A DNA stretch of 64,000 bases from CAWDMN01 sp963803155. Lineage in GTDB: Bacteria > Acidobacteriota > Terriglobia > Versatilivoradales > Versatilivoraceae. Shown here in pieces: positions 54,949 to 63,802 of this stretch (within the stretch, counting starts at the first letter, position 1; each line of letters begins with the position of its first letter). Position numbers and translations under genes: made by a program. The stretch is from assembly GCA_963803155.1 (NCBI GenBank), contig CAWDMN010000031.1:1-64000 (forward strand). The letters are read 5' to 3'. The notes beneath the pieces are model-generated. The model saw nothing but the letters and a program-made list of their open reading frames with translations, did not search any database and was not told where the DNA came from.

Positions 54949-56079
54949 ATGCAGGATAGTCACCCCTTGGATCAGTGCATTTTGATCGTCGATGACAATC
55001 CCGTCAATGTCAAACTATTGGAGCATTTCTTGAAGTCGCGGGGATACCGAACTCTCAGCGCTTACAATGGACAAGAAGGGCGCGGCTTGGCGAAAGAAAA
55101 ACGTCCCGATTTGATTTTGTTGGACATCATGATGCCTGGAGAAAATGGATTCGATACTTGTATTCTGTTAAAACGAGATCCAGCCACGAATGATATTCCG
55201 GTGATTTTCCTCTCGGGAATGAACGATGAGAACAGTCAGGAAAAAGGATTAAAGTTGGGTGCCGTAGATTATATAGCCAAGCCATTCAAAGAAGAAGAAG
55301 TCATAGGCCGGACTGTCTTTCACTTGTCACAAAGGCGGTTGCGGGCAGTTTCCGCAAGAAAAACGGATTTCCGGCTTCGTCATCTCCAAAGCGCCCATCA
55401 GGCTTTCATGATTCAGGCCAACGATATTCCAGAGGCCAACTTTGGTGTCAGCTATCTGCCCATCGTTTCCGCCGGAAATGACTTTTACGACATTGTGCCC
55501 GTGAATGACGACTCTTGGATGTTTTTCGTGGCCGACGTGAGCATTCACGATATCCAAGGAGCTTTTCTTTCATTTGCGTTGAAGGCGCTTCTGAATCGCA
55601 GTACAGCCCAATTGCAGAATCCTTTTGACAGGATGCTATTAATCTCAAAGATTCTTCTCCCTCATTTGCGAGCAGGGGAATTTTTCAACGCCTGCCTGGC
55701 ATTGCTCGACCGCGCCCACTCAAAATTGACCATCGCCAATGCAGGCAAGCTTCCTTTTATTTATCATCACAAAGGAAATGTGGCCGTCTTGATGGGAGGG
55801 GATGGTGAGGCTATCGGATTGAATCAATCCCCCAAAGTGGAACTGATAGAACAAACCGTAAAAAAGGGAGATCGATTCTTTCTTTTGTCGGATGGATTAT
55901 TAGAGCCTTTGGATGAAGCGGGGAATTCCAAGGAAAATAAATTGCGGGATTTGCTCCAATACTGCGTGGATGCGGAATGTCTTTCGATCGACATGGCGCC
56001 TTCCGAAATCACTAACACAATCAAATTGTCAGCCCCTGCTCCGCAGGATGATATCCTTCTGATGGGAGTAGAAATCTAA
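54949..56079 (+). CDS. Response regulator with PP2C/SpoIIE-type phosphatase domain
   Basis: A 376-residue protein. The receiver domain (about 1-125) has VDDNPVNVKLLEHF, the phospho-acceptor in ILLDIMMPG (about D58) and AKPF. After a linker, a SpoIIE/PP2C-type domain (about 150-375) shows GNDFYDIV, FFVADVSIHD, TIANAGKLPF, LLSDGLLEP and PQDDILLMG, with metal-binding aspartates visible. Such RsbU-like proteins normally dephosphorylate an anti-sigma antagonist or another partner-switch protein, none of which lies here. The strong AGAGGAGGAG before ATG 54949 decides the start. It is divergent from the hybrid kinase. Confidence 0.9.
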   Translation: MQDSHPLDQCILIVDDNPVNVKLLEHFLKSRGYRTLSAYNGQEGRGLAKEKRPDLILLDIMMPGENGFDTCILLKRDPATNDIPVIFLSGMNDENSQEKGLKLGAVDYIAKPFKEEEVIGRTVFHLSQRRLRAVSARKTDFRLRHLQSAHQAFMIQANDIPEANFGVSYLPIVSAGNDFYDIVPVNDDSWMFFVADVSIHDIQGAFLSFALKALLNRSTAQLQNPFDRMLLISKILLPHLRAGEFFNACLALLDRAHSKLTIANAGKLPFIYHHKGNVAVLMGGDGEAIGLNQSPKVELIEQTVKKGDRFFLLSDGLLEPLDEAGNSKENKLRDLLQYCVDAECLSIDMAPSEITNTIKLSAPAPQDDILLMGVEI

Positions 56080-56104
56080 AAATTGGAATGCCAAGCAAGA
56101 TATC

Positions 56105-56143
56105 GCCCATTGATCGATCGTCAGGTTCAATGGGCTTTTTTTT
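56105..56143 (+). terminator. Rho-independent terminator after the REC-PP2C gene
   Basis: GCCCATTG (56105-56112) is a perfect complement of CAATGGGC (56128-56135), followed by eight T (56136-56143). It lies 26 bases after the stop codon. Confidence 0.88.
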
Positions 56144-56396
56144 GCCCCATGGAAATAGTTACGAGCAGTTCGCCCCTCGCCACAACACATATGAAGCGTA
56201 TTGGAAGGTTAAGGGAGGCAAGGGCATTTTCGCGAGTAAAAAAACCTTCCGAGATAAGTGATAGCAGGGACGGCTGACCAGATTCAGAAATCAGTCGTCC
56301 GTCCAAAAAGGGTTCCAACCCATTATTCCCGCCGCCTCCGCAATAAGAATACTGATTTAATATGCGCCGCGCTCTCCACAATAACATCAGTCCCAA

Positions 56397-56843
56397 TTAG
56401 CGCGTCTCCCGATAAGCCGCAAAAGAGTTCGGGGTTTCCCACAGTCTTACTTCCGATACGGGGAAACCCTGACTCTTCACAAAATCAAAAATCAAACGAG
56501 CCAGATTCTCTGCCGTGGGATTGACCTCCAGCAAAAACACCGGCTGCCCATGTTGAGCCATCATTTCCAATACAGGATCGTCCTTGCATAAGATCATTTT
56601 GTGATCCAATTCCCGGTCGATCCACTCTTTGACGATTCGATTGACATCTCCAAAATCCGTAACCATTCCACGCAAATCCAAGCCGCACGTCGCCAACTCA
56701 ATTTCGAACACTCCATTATGTCCATGTAAGTTGCGGCATTTTCCCTCATAATTCAACAAGCGATGCCCGTAGCAAAAATGAATGACTTTAACGATTTTGT
56801 AAGGGATGGCAGCCACCTCCAGCTCTATCAATTCCTTCCACAA
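56397..56843 (-). CDS. queD: 6-pyruvoyl/6-carboxy-tetrahydropterin synthase family (QueD-like)
   Basis: A 148-residue protein of the PTPS fold. The zinc histidines and catalytic cysteine are visible in HFCYGHRL (about residues 22-29) and CRNLHGHNG (about 36-44; CX3HGH), and ALDHK-type residues in RELDHKMIL and PTAENLA complete the site. The CX3HGH pattern favours QueD, the step making carboxy-tetrahydropterin for queuosine, though folate-type PTPS variants exist. It starts at TTG 56843 with GAGGCGG close upstream. No other queuosine gene is in the window. Confidence 0.85.
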   Translation of the reverse strand: MWKELIELEVAAIPYKIVKVIHFCYGHRLLNYEGKCRNLHGHNGVFEIELATCGLDLRGMVTDFGDVNRIVKEWIDRELDHKMILCKDDPVLEMMAQHGQPVFLLEVNPTAENLARLIFDFVKSQGFPVSEVRLWETPNSFAAYRETR

Positions 56844-57082
56844 TACCGCCTCGCCCTTTCAAAGGCAAGCGACTCGACCTTCGCTCTCAGATTTCATTCG
56901 AAGGCTGAAGCTCGGGTCAACCGATAATATCCTTGACAAAATTATCGTCGGAAGACCTTAATTAAGAATAAATACAAAAATAAACAAATGGTGGAAATTC
57001 CGATTCTGGTTCCATTGCCAGCCGAGACGATGGCGGTTCGATAATGCAGGACATCCCCTTGGAATGGATTGGGGAGATAAAT

Positions 57083-59782
57083 ATGAAGTCCCCTCTTTTT
57101 CCCGTCACCATTTTGTTTTGCCTGGGAATCTGGACGGGACTAAAGCTCGAATTTTCATTTCCCCTGATGGGGTGGTTGAATCTTGTACTCTGGGGCATTT
57201 TGATTTATATTCATTGGAAAAATTTCTGCCGGGAATTTATTTACGTAGTCTGTTTCCAATTTTTCAGCCTGGGACTGATGACCGCAGGAACGCTCCCCCC
57301 GCGCACTCCGGATGATTTGCCACAATTGCTCGCCCAGGGTCGTCTGGATCTTGATCAACCCTGCCGAATCCAGGGGAGATGTTGCCGTAATATTCTGCAG
57401 GGTGATGTGGGCGAACAATTCACCATGGATGTGGACCAAATCGAAAACAGATCGAATATTTTTAAAACTCGAGGCAAAGTCAGATTGGTCCGCTATTTTG
57501 CCAAGAATCCAAGGAACGGCACGGATTCGAAGTTCTCGGAGGAACCATCCACCGCCGGCCCAAGTCTCTACCACGCGGCGCCAATTCCGACAGTTGTCGG
57601 CCCTTCCCAAGGGGAAAAACCCGCCATTTCAGTGGGAGATTATGTGGAAATATTTCTTCTCCTGCGCATTCCCCAGAATTTTCATAATCCCGGAGGGTTT
57701 GACTCCGAAAATTACCTCCATCGGCAGGATATATTCCTGATCGGGACCGTTAAAGATCCGGCATTAATTACCCCTCTGCCCAACCATCCGAGGGCCAAGT
57801 ACATGCAATTGACCGCCAAAATCCGGGATCGTCTATTGAGGCAGATCGATGCATTGTTTCCAACCGAAACCGCGACACGTTGCACTCTGAGAGCCTTGCT
57901 GATTGGAGAAAAAAACGGATTGCCCCCCACCATTGAACATGATTTCCAAGAAACCGGCACTTATCACATCTTGGTGGTTTCCGGCCAGCACGTGGTAATT
58001 CTAACCTTATTTCTGGCGATCCTTCTCAAATTTCTTCGAATGCCTCCCCTCATCCAATTCTTGTTGGTCGGAATGCTGTTGGTTCTATATTGTGAAATCG
58101 CGGAACGTCAACCCTCAATCGTGCGGGCCAGTTTGATGTGCGGCTGTTTTTTCCTGTCCAGAATTTGGGATCGTGATCCGAATGGTCTGAATGCCTTATC
58201 CCTGGCTGCTTTGGGATTATTGTCATGGGATCCCCGCTGGATCTCCGACGCCGGATTTCAACTTTCTTTTTTGGCGGTCCTGGCTATCCTTGTGATAGGA
58301 CGCCCGCTCCTCACCGGCTGCACGCTTCCCTTTCGATCGGGTCTGCAACATTTGGATGAACAAGATTTGGACGTTCATTTCTCTCCAGTCATAGCCGATT
58401 TTCGAGTTTATCTTAGAACTCAAATACAGAAAGTCCGAACTCGAATGGGCAACCAGATCGCGAGCGGGCTAATAATTCTAGTCAGAGGTTTAATCTTAAT
58501 TCCTGTCTCCATCTTGGAAATCTTCTTAATTGCCTTTGCCGTGCAGATCCTATTACTTCCGCTGATGACCTTTTATTTTCACCGGATAGTCACCTTTGCG
58601 CCCCTTTTCAATCTCGTCGCTGTGCCATTAGTCGGTTTGTTGCTTCCTTTGGGATTTGTCGTTCTCCTGGCCTCCATGGGGGTTCCTGAACTGATCGGCT
58701 GGCTGGCCCCTCTTCTGGCTTTTCCAACTCATTGTTGGTTGCGCCTCATCCAATTTTTTGCCGAACACGCCTGGCTAAATGCCCGCGTGGCCGATTTACC
58801 CGGCTGGCTCTATTGTGGGTATTTTGCGGCCGTGGCTTGTTTTTTTTTATTCAAACAGAAAGTTTTGCGAATGGGTCTCTTAATTTTTGGGCTATGCTGT
58901 CTCATATTGTTCATGGTGCGCCCTTTCAGGCCAATAATATTCCCAGAACAAATGGGATTCACGATGCTGGATGTCCATCAAGGGGACAGCATTTTCCTCC
59001 AATGTCCCGACTCCACGGCTCTACTGGTGGACGGAGGAGGAGTGCCGGGTAGTTTCCCCGCCGCCGACCATTTGGAAGATCAGTTTGACATCGGAGAGAG
59101 AGTCGTGGCCCCTTTTCTTTGGAGCAGGCGACGCGAAAAAATCGATGTGATCGCCGCCACGCACGAACATCATGATCATCTCTCCGGCCTTTTTTTTATT
59201 CTCCGGACTTTCCATCCCCACGAAGTTTGGACTCCTGCAAATCCCACATCTCCCATAATGATTCAATTCCTCAAAGAAGCTTTAAGACAAGGCGCCCGGT
59301 GGCGGCCTATTTCCCGGGGTGATTGCTTTGACTTCCATGGGCTGGAAATGGAATGCCTAAATCCCGCGGCTGAAAGAGCCGAAAGGGGCAGCTCACCTGA
59401 CGATTCCAGCCTCGTGATTCGTGCCCGATATCGGCAACGGTCTGTTTTATTGACGGGAGATATTAGCGCAAAGGCTGAGCAGGCCATTCAAAACTTCGCA
59501 CAAAACCATCTCCCATCGCCAATTCAGCTGGCCAGTGATGTGCTCAAGATTTCTCATCATGGAAGCCGGACAGCCACCTCCGATGAATTTCTAAAGCGCA
59601 TTCATCCCACGGTGGCTTTAATCTCGGTTTATCGATACAATCCCTTTAACCATCCGCATCCTGATACTCTAAAGAAACTCGCTCAACGGCAAATCATGAT
59701 TCTTCGTACGGACCTGCATGGGGCAATCACTCTCAGCAGCGACGGGAAGAGTCTGTCCATTAGCACGGCTGTGGACTACTGA
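57083..59782 (+). CDS. comEC: ComEC/Rec2 family DNA-uptake channel
   Basis: A 899-residue membrane protein. N-terminal helices flank an OB-like DUF4131 region (CRIQGRCCRNIL, IPQNFHNPGGFD). The central competence domain (about 280-600) includes ETGTYHILVVSGQHVVIL and many membrane helices. The C-terminal metallo-beta-lactamase-like domain (about 625-899) has DVHQGDSIFL, ATHEHHDHLSG, LTGDIS and ISHHGSRTA. ComEC carries single-stranded DNA across the inner membrane during transformation. ATG 57083 has GGGGAGA five bases upstream. Domains and length look complete, so natural competence is plausible; pilus genes are not in the window. Confidence 0.92.
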   Translation: MKSPLFPVTILFCLGIWTGLKLEFSFPLMGWLNLVLWGILIYIHWKNFCREFIYVVCFQFFSLGLMTAGTLPPRTPDDLPQLLAQGRLDLDQPCRIQGRCCRNILQGDVGEQFTMDVDQIENRSNIFKTRGKVRLVRYFAKNPRNGTDSKFSEEPSTAGPSLYHAAPIPTVVGPSQGEKPAISVGDYVEIFLLLRIPQNFHNPGGFDSENYLHRQDIFLIGTVKDPALITPLPNHPRAKYMQLTAKIRDRLLRQIDALFPTETATRCTLRALLIGEKNGLPPTIEHDFQETGTYHILVVSGQHVVILTLFLAILLKFLRMPPLIQFLLVGMLLVLYCEIAERQPSIVRASLMCGCFFLSRIWDRDPNGLNALSLAALGLLSWDPRWISDAGFQLSFLAVLAILVIGRPLLTGCTLPFRSGLQHLDEQDLDVHFSPVIADFRVYLRTQIQKVRTRMGNQIASGLIILVRGLILIPVSILEIFLIAFAVQILLLPLMTFYFHRIVTFAPLFNLVAVPLVGLLLPLGFVVLLASMGVPELIGWLAPLLAFPTHCWLRLIQFFAEHAWLNARVADLPGWLYCGYFAAVACFFLFKQKVLRMGLLIFGLCCLILFMVRPFRPIIFPEQMGFTMLDVHQGDSIFLQCPDSTALLVDGGGVPGSFPAADHLEDQFDIGERVVAPFLWSRRREKIDVIAATHEHHDHLSGLFFILRTFHPHEVWTPANPTSPIMIQFLKEALRQGARWRPISRGDCFDFHGLEMECLNPAAERAERGSSPDDSSLVIRARYRQRSVLLTGDISAKAEQAIQNFAQNHLPSPIQLASDVLKISHHGSRTATSDEFLKRIHPTVALISVYRYNPFNHPHPDTLKKLAQRQIMILRTDLHGAITLSSDGKSLSISTAVDY

Positions 59783-59801
59783 CCTCGATCAGATCCAGCA
59801 C

Positions 59802-60068
59802 AAGCGAGTGATCGGCGTTGCTCTACAAAAGGCGCGTAGAACAAGCATAGCCAGGCTGATGGCTCGTTAACATTTCGCGCTTTTGGCATGACGAAGCCTG
59901 GCAACAGGGCCAGACAAACAGCACGAAGCGATAGCGAGTGATCGCGGAGCTCTGCCTAGCCATGCGACTGAGGCAAAGCCGCCTGATCGCTCGTTATTAC
60001 TTCGCGCTGGTCTTATCGCTCTTCCGTGCTCCATCCGCATCGTCAGCCAGGTCAAAAGCACGAAGTGT
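59802..60068. repeat. Two-copy degenerate tandem repeat
   Basis: The unit 59802-59931 begins AAGCGAGTGATCGGCGTTGC and ends at AGCACGAAGCGA. A second unit 59932-60068 begins TAGCGAGTGATCGCGGAGCT and ends AAAGCACGAAGTG. Both contain CTGAT-GCTCGTTA-C-TTTCGCGCT-like segments in the same order. Copies are diverged and not coding. They fill the gap between comEC and apbE. Confidence 0.7.
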
Positions 60069-60122
60069 CAATGAGTGTTCAATTAAGGATTACTTGCTGT
60101 GCGCTACTAGCATTTCGAGGGA

Positions 60123-61082
60123 TCAAAAGGACATCCGAGCCCAATTGCCCGAAAAAATAATGTTCTTCGATTCCTGCATGGGTTGCTCGGCGGGCAGGGG
60201 GACGACCAGCGCCCCGAGTTCAGGATGAGTGGCACAATAGGCTCTAATCTGCTCCATGGGCATGATGATGAACGCCGTGGAGAGAGTCTCGGCGTACGCT
60301 CCAGGAAATGTTAACATGCCTCCGGCCAAAGAATCCGATTGGACGGCTTCTGGAATTGAGGCAGCGTCGGCTGGCAGGCAAATCCACACCGCCCGCTGGT
60401 TCCCGACTGGCTGACGCGTGGGAGGATCGATAATATGCGCGCCTTTCTGCAGTCCAGATCCACTCAAGGCCTGTCTGCGAATGGAAGCATGCGCTAGGGT
60501 TTTATGCTTCGGCCCAGGGACGCTTAAAGAAATCGGCCATCCCTCCATCCCCAGCGGCGGATCCAAAGCATGCACGGAGCTTTGTCCGCCATGGATGAGG
60601 GCTATGGGAAGGTCCCATTCCAATAATAATTCGGCAACTCTATCCACCGCGAATCCTTTCCCAATTCCACCCAAATCCAAAACCACTCCCTCCTTCATGG
60701 ATCGGACTGAAAAACGCTCCCGATTCAACTTTAATTTTGGAAGGCCGGTTCCTACCGAAATATCAAAAGCACCGTTGGTTTCAGCAAACATCTTCAGGGC
60801 AATCTCCAAACATTCAAAGGCAGGCTCGCCGATCCTGACGGTTTGCCGAGCCGCCATTTGATTAATTCGAGAGATGTCGCTGTTTTCAATGAACCGGCTC
60901 AACTCCTGCTCCATTCGGTCCAACTCCTCGAAAGCCGCACAGGCGGCTTGCTGGGCATATCCTGTATCGGAATGCACCACCAAAATTTCAAAGGTGGTCG
61001 CCATCGCAGCGTGGGCGAAACGGCACAAATGGGGGATATTCAGATCCACCACTTGATTGGTATTGGTTGTGCGAGCAGACAT
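60123..61082 (-). CDS. apbE: FAD:protein FMN transferase ApbE
   Basis: A 319-residue ApbE-family protein that attaches FMN covalently to threonine residues of partner redox proteins. Diagnostic parts are FAHAAMATTFEILV (start of the fold), RINQMAA, GAFDISVGTGL and VVLDLGGIGKGFAVD (about 142-156). A C-terminal HIIDPPTRQPVGN block is also present, with an aspartate and later threonine residues for magnesium binding. There is no strong signal peptide in the listed start, so export is uncertain. No obvious FMN-binding client gene (Rnf, Nqr, NosR types) is nearby. Confidence 0.9.
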   Translation of the reverse strand: MSARTTNTNQVVDLNIPHLCRFAHAAMATTFEILVVHSDTGYAQQAACAAFEELDRMEQELSRFIENSDISRINQMAARQTVRIGEPAFECLEIALKMFAETNGAFDISVGTGLPKLKLNRERFSVRSMKEGVVLDLGGIGKGFAVDRVAELLLEWDLPIALIHGGQSSVHALDPPLGMEGWPISLSVPGPKHKTLAHASIRRQALSGSGLQKGAHIIDPPTRQPVGNQRAVWICLPADAASIPEAVQSDSLAGGMLTFPGAYAETLSTAFIIMPMEQIRAYCATHPELGALVVPLPAEQPMQESKNIIFSGNWARMSF

Positions 61083-61206
61083 ATATAATGGTCAGCGATT
61101 GGCAGCCAATGGTCAAGACGCGACGATCAACGGCAACTCCGCACTTCATGGGAATACGTTTAAAAGAAATCCATGAATATTCTAACGTAGATTGTCAAGG
61201 AAAGCC

Positions 61207-61214
61207 CTAACTAA
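61207..61214. repeat. Target-site duplication, left copy (CTAACTAA)
   Basis: The 8 bases CTAACTAA abut the left end of the MITE-like element and recur at 61373-61380 at its right end. Confidence 0.8.
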
Positions 61215-61372
61215 AGGTGTAATTCAAAGCGCGACAAGATAGAGGCTCACCAAGGGATGAAATGCACGAGTGGGCGAGTCTTTCGCTTAGGCGGACTCCG
61301 CCCTTCGGTCACCCCTTGGTTTTTAACCAACCAGTATCTACCCGCCCACCTGTCGCACATCTAATTACACCT
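61215..61372. mobile_element. 158-bp MITE-like non-autonomous element
   Basis: The ends are AGGTGTAATT (61215-61224) and its exact complement AATTACACCT (61363-61372). A second matching block, GCGACA (61231-61236) and TGTCGC (61351-61356), lies at the same distance from each end, so the terminal inverted repeat spans about 22 bases with 18 matches. CTAACTAA flanks both sides. The centre holds a hairpin (CCAAGGG at 61250 with CCCCTTGG at 61312-61319, then five T). There is no room for a transposase, so it would be moved in trans. Confidence 0.8.
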
Positions 61373-61380
61373 CTAACTAA
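61373..61380. repeat. Target-site duplication, right copy (CTAACTAA)
   Basis: Identical to 61207-61214, directly following the right terminal inverted repeat. Confidence 0.8.
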
Positions 61381-61478
61381 CTTCAATCGCCATTTTTCAA
61401 ATCCGGAGGTGCCTCCAATAGAAACAAGAAGACAGCTTGAAGAGCAGATCAATCAAGGAGGTGCCACGACACGGCCGC

Positions 61479-63083
61479 CTATTCCATTTTATCCCAGAGG
61501 CTTTTGGCAACATAACCGCGCACTTCAACCTGGGGGCGAAGCTGCAAAGGTTCTTTGAACATCCACATGTACATTTCCCGTTGTCCGGGAGGAGGCAATT
61601 CGTAAATCTTGCGCACCAGAGCTGCTTCCATCTCCGGAGTGGCAAGGATCACCTGGGCCAGCGGTGCATCATCTTTCACTTCTCGCCACCACTGCTGCCC
61701 TGCATATCGTCTCAAATACCAAGGGAGCGGCCAAAGGTTTTGCCGGCTAAAAATCTGAATGGTCATCTGGTTATGTTCCGGATGCACACCGGCCAAACGA
61801 TCGATCTGCCGCACCATCTCGAAGACATCCATCCCCGTATGAGCGTAGACATAGGGATTGCGTGGATCCGCGCAATAGCGTGAATTCCCGAGCTGTGACA
61901 GCCAGACTAGATGCCCAACACTTAATCCCAAAAAAAGCATCAGAACCAGACGATAGCGGCGCCGAAAAGAAATCTCGATCAGCCACATCATCCCGATTCC
62001 ACCTAATAGAATCATCCCTAGCCAAAAATTGATCAGACACCAGGGAGTCTTATACCGAATGATCGAATACATCAGCGTCATGAGCAAAGTATAGATCACC
62101 AGGTAACGACAAAAAAAAGTCTTCAGCAAATGATTCGCCTCAGTGGAATCGCACGGATATGAATCCGGCTTGAACCGGCTGGAAAAAAGCACCGCCCCGC
62201 AGCCAATGAGGGCCAAAAGAAAGATTAGGGCTTCCGACCAGACAGGCCCGGGCGCTTCATGGGAAAAGAGCAAAAGCTGAAAATAAAAATACCAAGGATG
62301 AAGATGCCAGGTATTCTGTCCAGCCCGGCGGCTATAGGCGGCAAAGGAGCCGACAAATTCGCTGACTCCCCGCCAATTCGTCAGAAAAGAGGAAAGGAGC
62401 ACAGCCGCGACGAGAGAAGCAGCCAAAACAACCAGAACCGAATGCAGGGGGTTCGTCGAACGGATTTTGCCAATCAAATCAGTTCTGAACTGCCATAAGC
62501 CGACAACCAAGAGCGAAATAAACATCGCCGCATATGCGATCACCGCTGTCTCCTTCGTGGCTGCCATCAATCCCAAAAACACGCCTCCGCTTAAAGCCGA
62601 GACTACCCGCGGATTTTGAAAATAAAAATAAATGGAAATGATGACTCCGATGTTGAAGGCCAGCAGGAGCATTTCCGGAATGTAGTAGCGGCTGTAGTAC
62701 ACCATCACCGGGGAAGCCGCGGTCAGAAGCATACTCACCAGCACCGCAAGATCCCCGAGACACTTCCGCAGCAATAGTGGCATCAAGAGGATCATCATTC
62801 CTGCCACGGCAGGAACGAGCCGGAGCGTGCATTCCCGCAAATCGACATAGTGATGAATTCGGACAATCCAGGCCGGGATTAAGGAGAGGTAGATCAGGGT
62901 GGGGCCGTGATAGTCCGTGGGATCGTATTTCCACGAACCGGTTTCCAGTAAGGTGCCGAATTTGTCGGCCAGAATGGCCTCGTCACAATGCATGGGGCGG
63001 TCGTTCAAATGAGGAAAGCGCAGTGCCCCTCCGAGGAGCACTACGCCCATCGCGACCAGCAGAAAGATGGTCGAGCGTTTCAT
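61479..63083 (-). CDS. Agl23/TIGR03663-type membrane protein (glycosyltransferase 39-like)
   Basis: About 534 residues with roughly 11-12 membrane helices. The first periplasmic loop carries MHCDEAILADKFG and SWKYDPTDYHGPTL, with the acidic residue and Tyr/His-Gly pattern of the TIGR03663 family, relatives of dolichyl-phosphate-mannose mannosyltransferases (GT39/ArnT fold). A C-terminal soluble domain follows. A role in transferring lipid-linked sugars is inferred. The ATG at 63083 shares one base with the upstream stop (TAATG), so it is coupled to the secreted discoidin-like gene. Confidence 0.82.
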   Translation of the reverse strand: MKRSTIFLLVAMGVVLLGGALRFPHLNDRPMHCDEAILADKFGTLLETGSWKYDPTDYHGPTLIYLSLIPAWIVRIHHYVDLRECTLRLVPAVAGMMILLMPLLLRKCLGDLAVLVSMLLTAASPVMVYYSRYYIPEMLLLAFNIGVIISIYFYFQNPRVVSALSGGVFLGLMAATKETAVIAYAAMFISLLVVGLWQFRTDLIGKIRSTNPLHSVLVVLAASLVAAVLLSSFLTNWRGVSEFVGSFAAYSRRAGQNTWHLHPWYFYFQLLLFSHEAPGPVWSEALIFLLALIGCGAVLFSSRFKPDSYPCDSTEANHLLKTFFCRYLVIYTLLMTLMYSIIRYKTPWCLINFWLGMILLGGIGMMWLIEISFRRRYRLVLMLFLGLSVGHLVWLSQLGNSRYCADPRNPYVYAHTGMDVFEMVRQIDRLAGVHPEHNQMTIQIFSRQNLWPLPWYLRRYAGQQWWREVKDDAPLAQVILATPEMEAALVRKIYELPPPGQREMYMWMFKEPLQLRPQVEVRGYVAKSLWDKME

Positions 63084-63802
63084 TATTTCACCGGCTTGCC
63101 CCAAACTTCCACTTCCACGTAGTGATTCAGCTCATTCCCGTTGTTGCCATTGCTGTAAAGCCGGACATAACGCCCCTGCACTCCCTTGGCATCGATCAGC
63201 TTGCCTTCGGACGTTTCGATGTAATTCATGTCCTTGCCTACACCCAAGCCAGCAGTGTTGTCGTGATCGTTGTTGAATATGGTCTGGACATTTTTGGTGA
63301 AATCCGGATCATCCGCCACTTGAACAATGGTATCCAGATAGACTCGCGCCTGTTTATGAAAATGCCACACCACTACAGCGTAAATGGTGGCTCTTTCCTT
63401 CAAGTCAATGGTAACGCTTTGAAGGCCGGGCCCAAGCTCCACATAACTGCCATCGCCGCCGTTTTTGTCCCCATCGGTAATCATTTCAATTTCGCCGATG
63501 ATCGGTTCGTTGTCCGTGCTTTTCACGGGCTTTTGGAATGCCAGATTTTGACAACCAGCCGGGGCAAGAAAGGGATCTCTTGGCTTCCCTGAGGGCTTTT
63601 GCAGATTGGGGATCTTGAGGTTCTCAGGAGTCCCCTCAAACATCGGCTTAGGCAAAACCAGAGGAAGTGGAGCCAATCCTGCTCCACCCTCCACTTTTTT
63701 CTCCTGCGCCATCAAAGGCAGCGACATTGCCAGAATGGCGGTAAAAAAGCTCAAACAAACCAACCAGCCCATTAATTGAAGACCATTCATTCTTTGCTTC
63801 AT
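63083..63802 (-). CDS. Secreted discoidin-like (F5/8 type C fold) protein
   Basis: A 239-residue protein with a signal peptide (about 1-32, LVCLSFFTAILAMSLPLMAQ). A proline-rich linker (about 40-75) and a beta-sandwich domain (about 82-239) follow. Its pattern resembles F5/8 type C modules: NLAFQKPVKSTD, ITDGDK, YVELGPG, VTIDLKERATIYAVVVW, VQADDPDF-like and GRYVRLYSNG. Such domains bind carbohydrate or surfaces. It is followed directly by the Agl23-like membrane protein, which suggests a shared envelope or glycan role. AAAGGAGAG lies 10 bases before ATG 63802. Confidence 0.75.
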   Translation of the reverse strand: MKQRMNGLQLMGWLVCLSFFTAILAMSLPLMAQEKKVEGGAGLAPLPLVLPKPMFEGTPENLKIPNLQKPSGKPRDPFLAPAGCQNLAFQKPVKSTDNEPIIGEIEMITDGDKNGGDGSYVELGPGLQSVTIDLKERATIYAVVVWHFHKQARVYLDTIVQVADDPDFTKNVQTIFNNDHDNTAGLGVGKDMNYIETSEGKLIDAKGVQGRYVRLYSNGNNGNELNHYVEVEVWGKPVK

